64,000 nt of DNA from the NCBI RefSeq assembly GCF_021729145.1, contig NZ_JAJSLW010000010.1:204695-268694 (forward strand), given 5' to 3'. Below are positions 63,882 through 64,000 of this stretch, one piece after another (position 1 is the stretch's first letter; each line of letters starts with the position of its first letter). The notes under the pieces were generated by a model, which had not been told where the DNA came from, did no database searches, and was given only the letters and a program-made list of their open reading frames with translations. The translations under genes were made by a program, and so were the position numbers. This DNA comes from Membranihabitans maritimus. GTDB lineage: Bacteria > Bacteroidota > Bacteroidia > Chitinophagales > Saprospiraceae.

Positions 63882-64000
63882 AAAGAAGGGCTTGAATCGA
63901 TGAAATAGATTGGGTATCTGATCAGGGGTATTCAGAAGTATTTCAAATACTTGGTTATCAGGATGTTAATTTGTATTTTAGATAAAATAAAACCCCGAAA

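Noticed and set aside
1..64000. CRISPR arrays, tRNA or rRNA genes
   Set aside because: No regularly spaced direct repeats and no cloverleaf or rRNA-like segments were recognised by reading.

Overview
The window reads as Bacteroidota chromosome, most likely a marine or environmental member of the Flavobacteriia or a close relative. The grounds are two SusC/SusD pairs, a FecR anti-sigma factor with an ECF sigma factor, many Bacteroidota-type lipoproteins and signal peptides, LVIVD and FG-GAP surface proteins, a Tricorn-type protease, AT-rich intergenic DNA and TAnnTTTG-like -7 elements. No rRNA, tRNA or CRISPR array was recognised.

Left part (1-5.9 kb): a HipA C-terminus cut by the window edge, a decayed group II intron, a channel-like membrane protein, a three-gene operon of unknown function (the first gene, 59 codons, was translated by hand) with an attC-like imperfect palindrome behind it, an intact VapBC toxin-antitoxin pair and a SelW-like protein. 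5.8-26 kb: a long minus-strand carbohydrate locus. It starts with SusC/SusD, then a lipoprotein joining a beta-propeller, HEAT-like repeats and a c-type haem domain, a DUF1080 glycoside-acting lipoprotein, a DUF4432 aldose-epimerase-like protein, a cupin, a TIM-barrel sugar isomerase and a Gfo/Idh oxidoreductase. After a small ParE-type module come a second propeller-HEAT-cytochrome lipoprotein, an FG-GAP protein and a GH78-like alpha-L-rhamnosidase. Together these suggest uptake of a glycoside, oxidation or keto-sugar chemistry at the cell surface or periplasm, and cytoplasmic isomerisation.

27-40 kb: fructose-1,6-bisphosphatase, a prokaryotic glutamate-receptor-like channel, an ECF sigma factor, then a second polysaccharide locus (FecR, STN-type SusC, SusD, S1 sulfatase, FG-GAP protein) that points to a sulfated glycan. 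41-53.9 kb: serine hydrolase, YqeY, RpiA, an unusual lipoprotein plus small membrane protein cassette, a Tricorn-like protease, a hydroxypyruvate-isomerase-like protein, an MFS transporter and Lgt. 54.5-59.5 kb: asparagine synthase, a putative acyltransferase, mannose-1-phosphate guanylyltransferase and a glycosyltransferase, suggesting a surface-polysaccharide patch. 59.6-63.9 kb: a same-strand run of envelope proteins (LVIVD lipoprotein, beta-barrels, small lipoproteins).

The most striking pattern is in the gaps. Reading the intergenic DNA in all frames recovers broken remains of at least five defence- or addiction-type genes or pairs: a frameshifted ParE toxin, a multiply frameshifted MNT/HEPN pair, a frameshifted Xre antitoxin with a nonsense-interrupted RES toxin, a shattered Uma2-family nuclease, and a second MntA/HepT relic, besides the group II intron relic. 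Only VapBC looks intact. Several lesions are one-base changes in homopolymer runs, so raw-read confirmation matters before calling them all pseudogenes.
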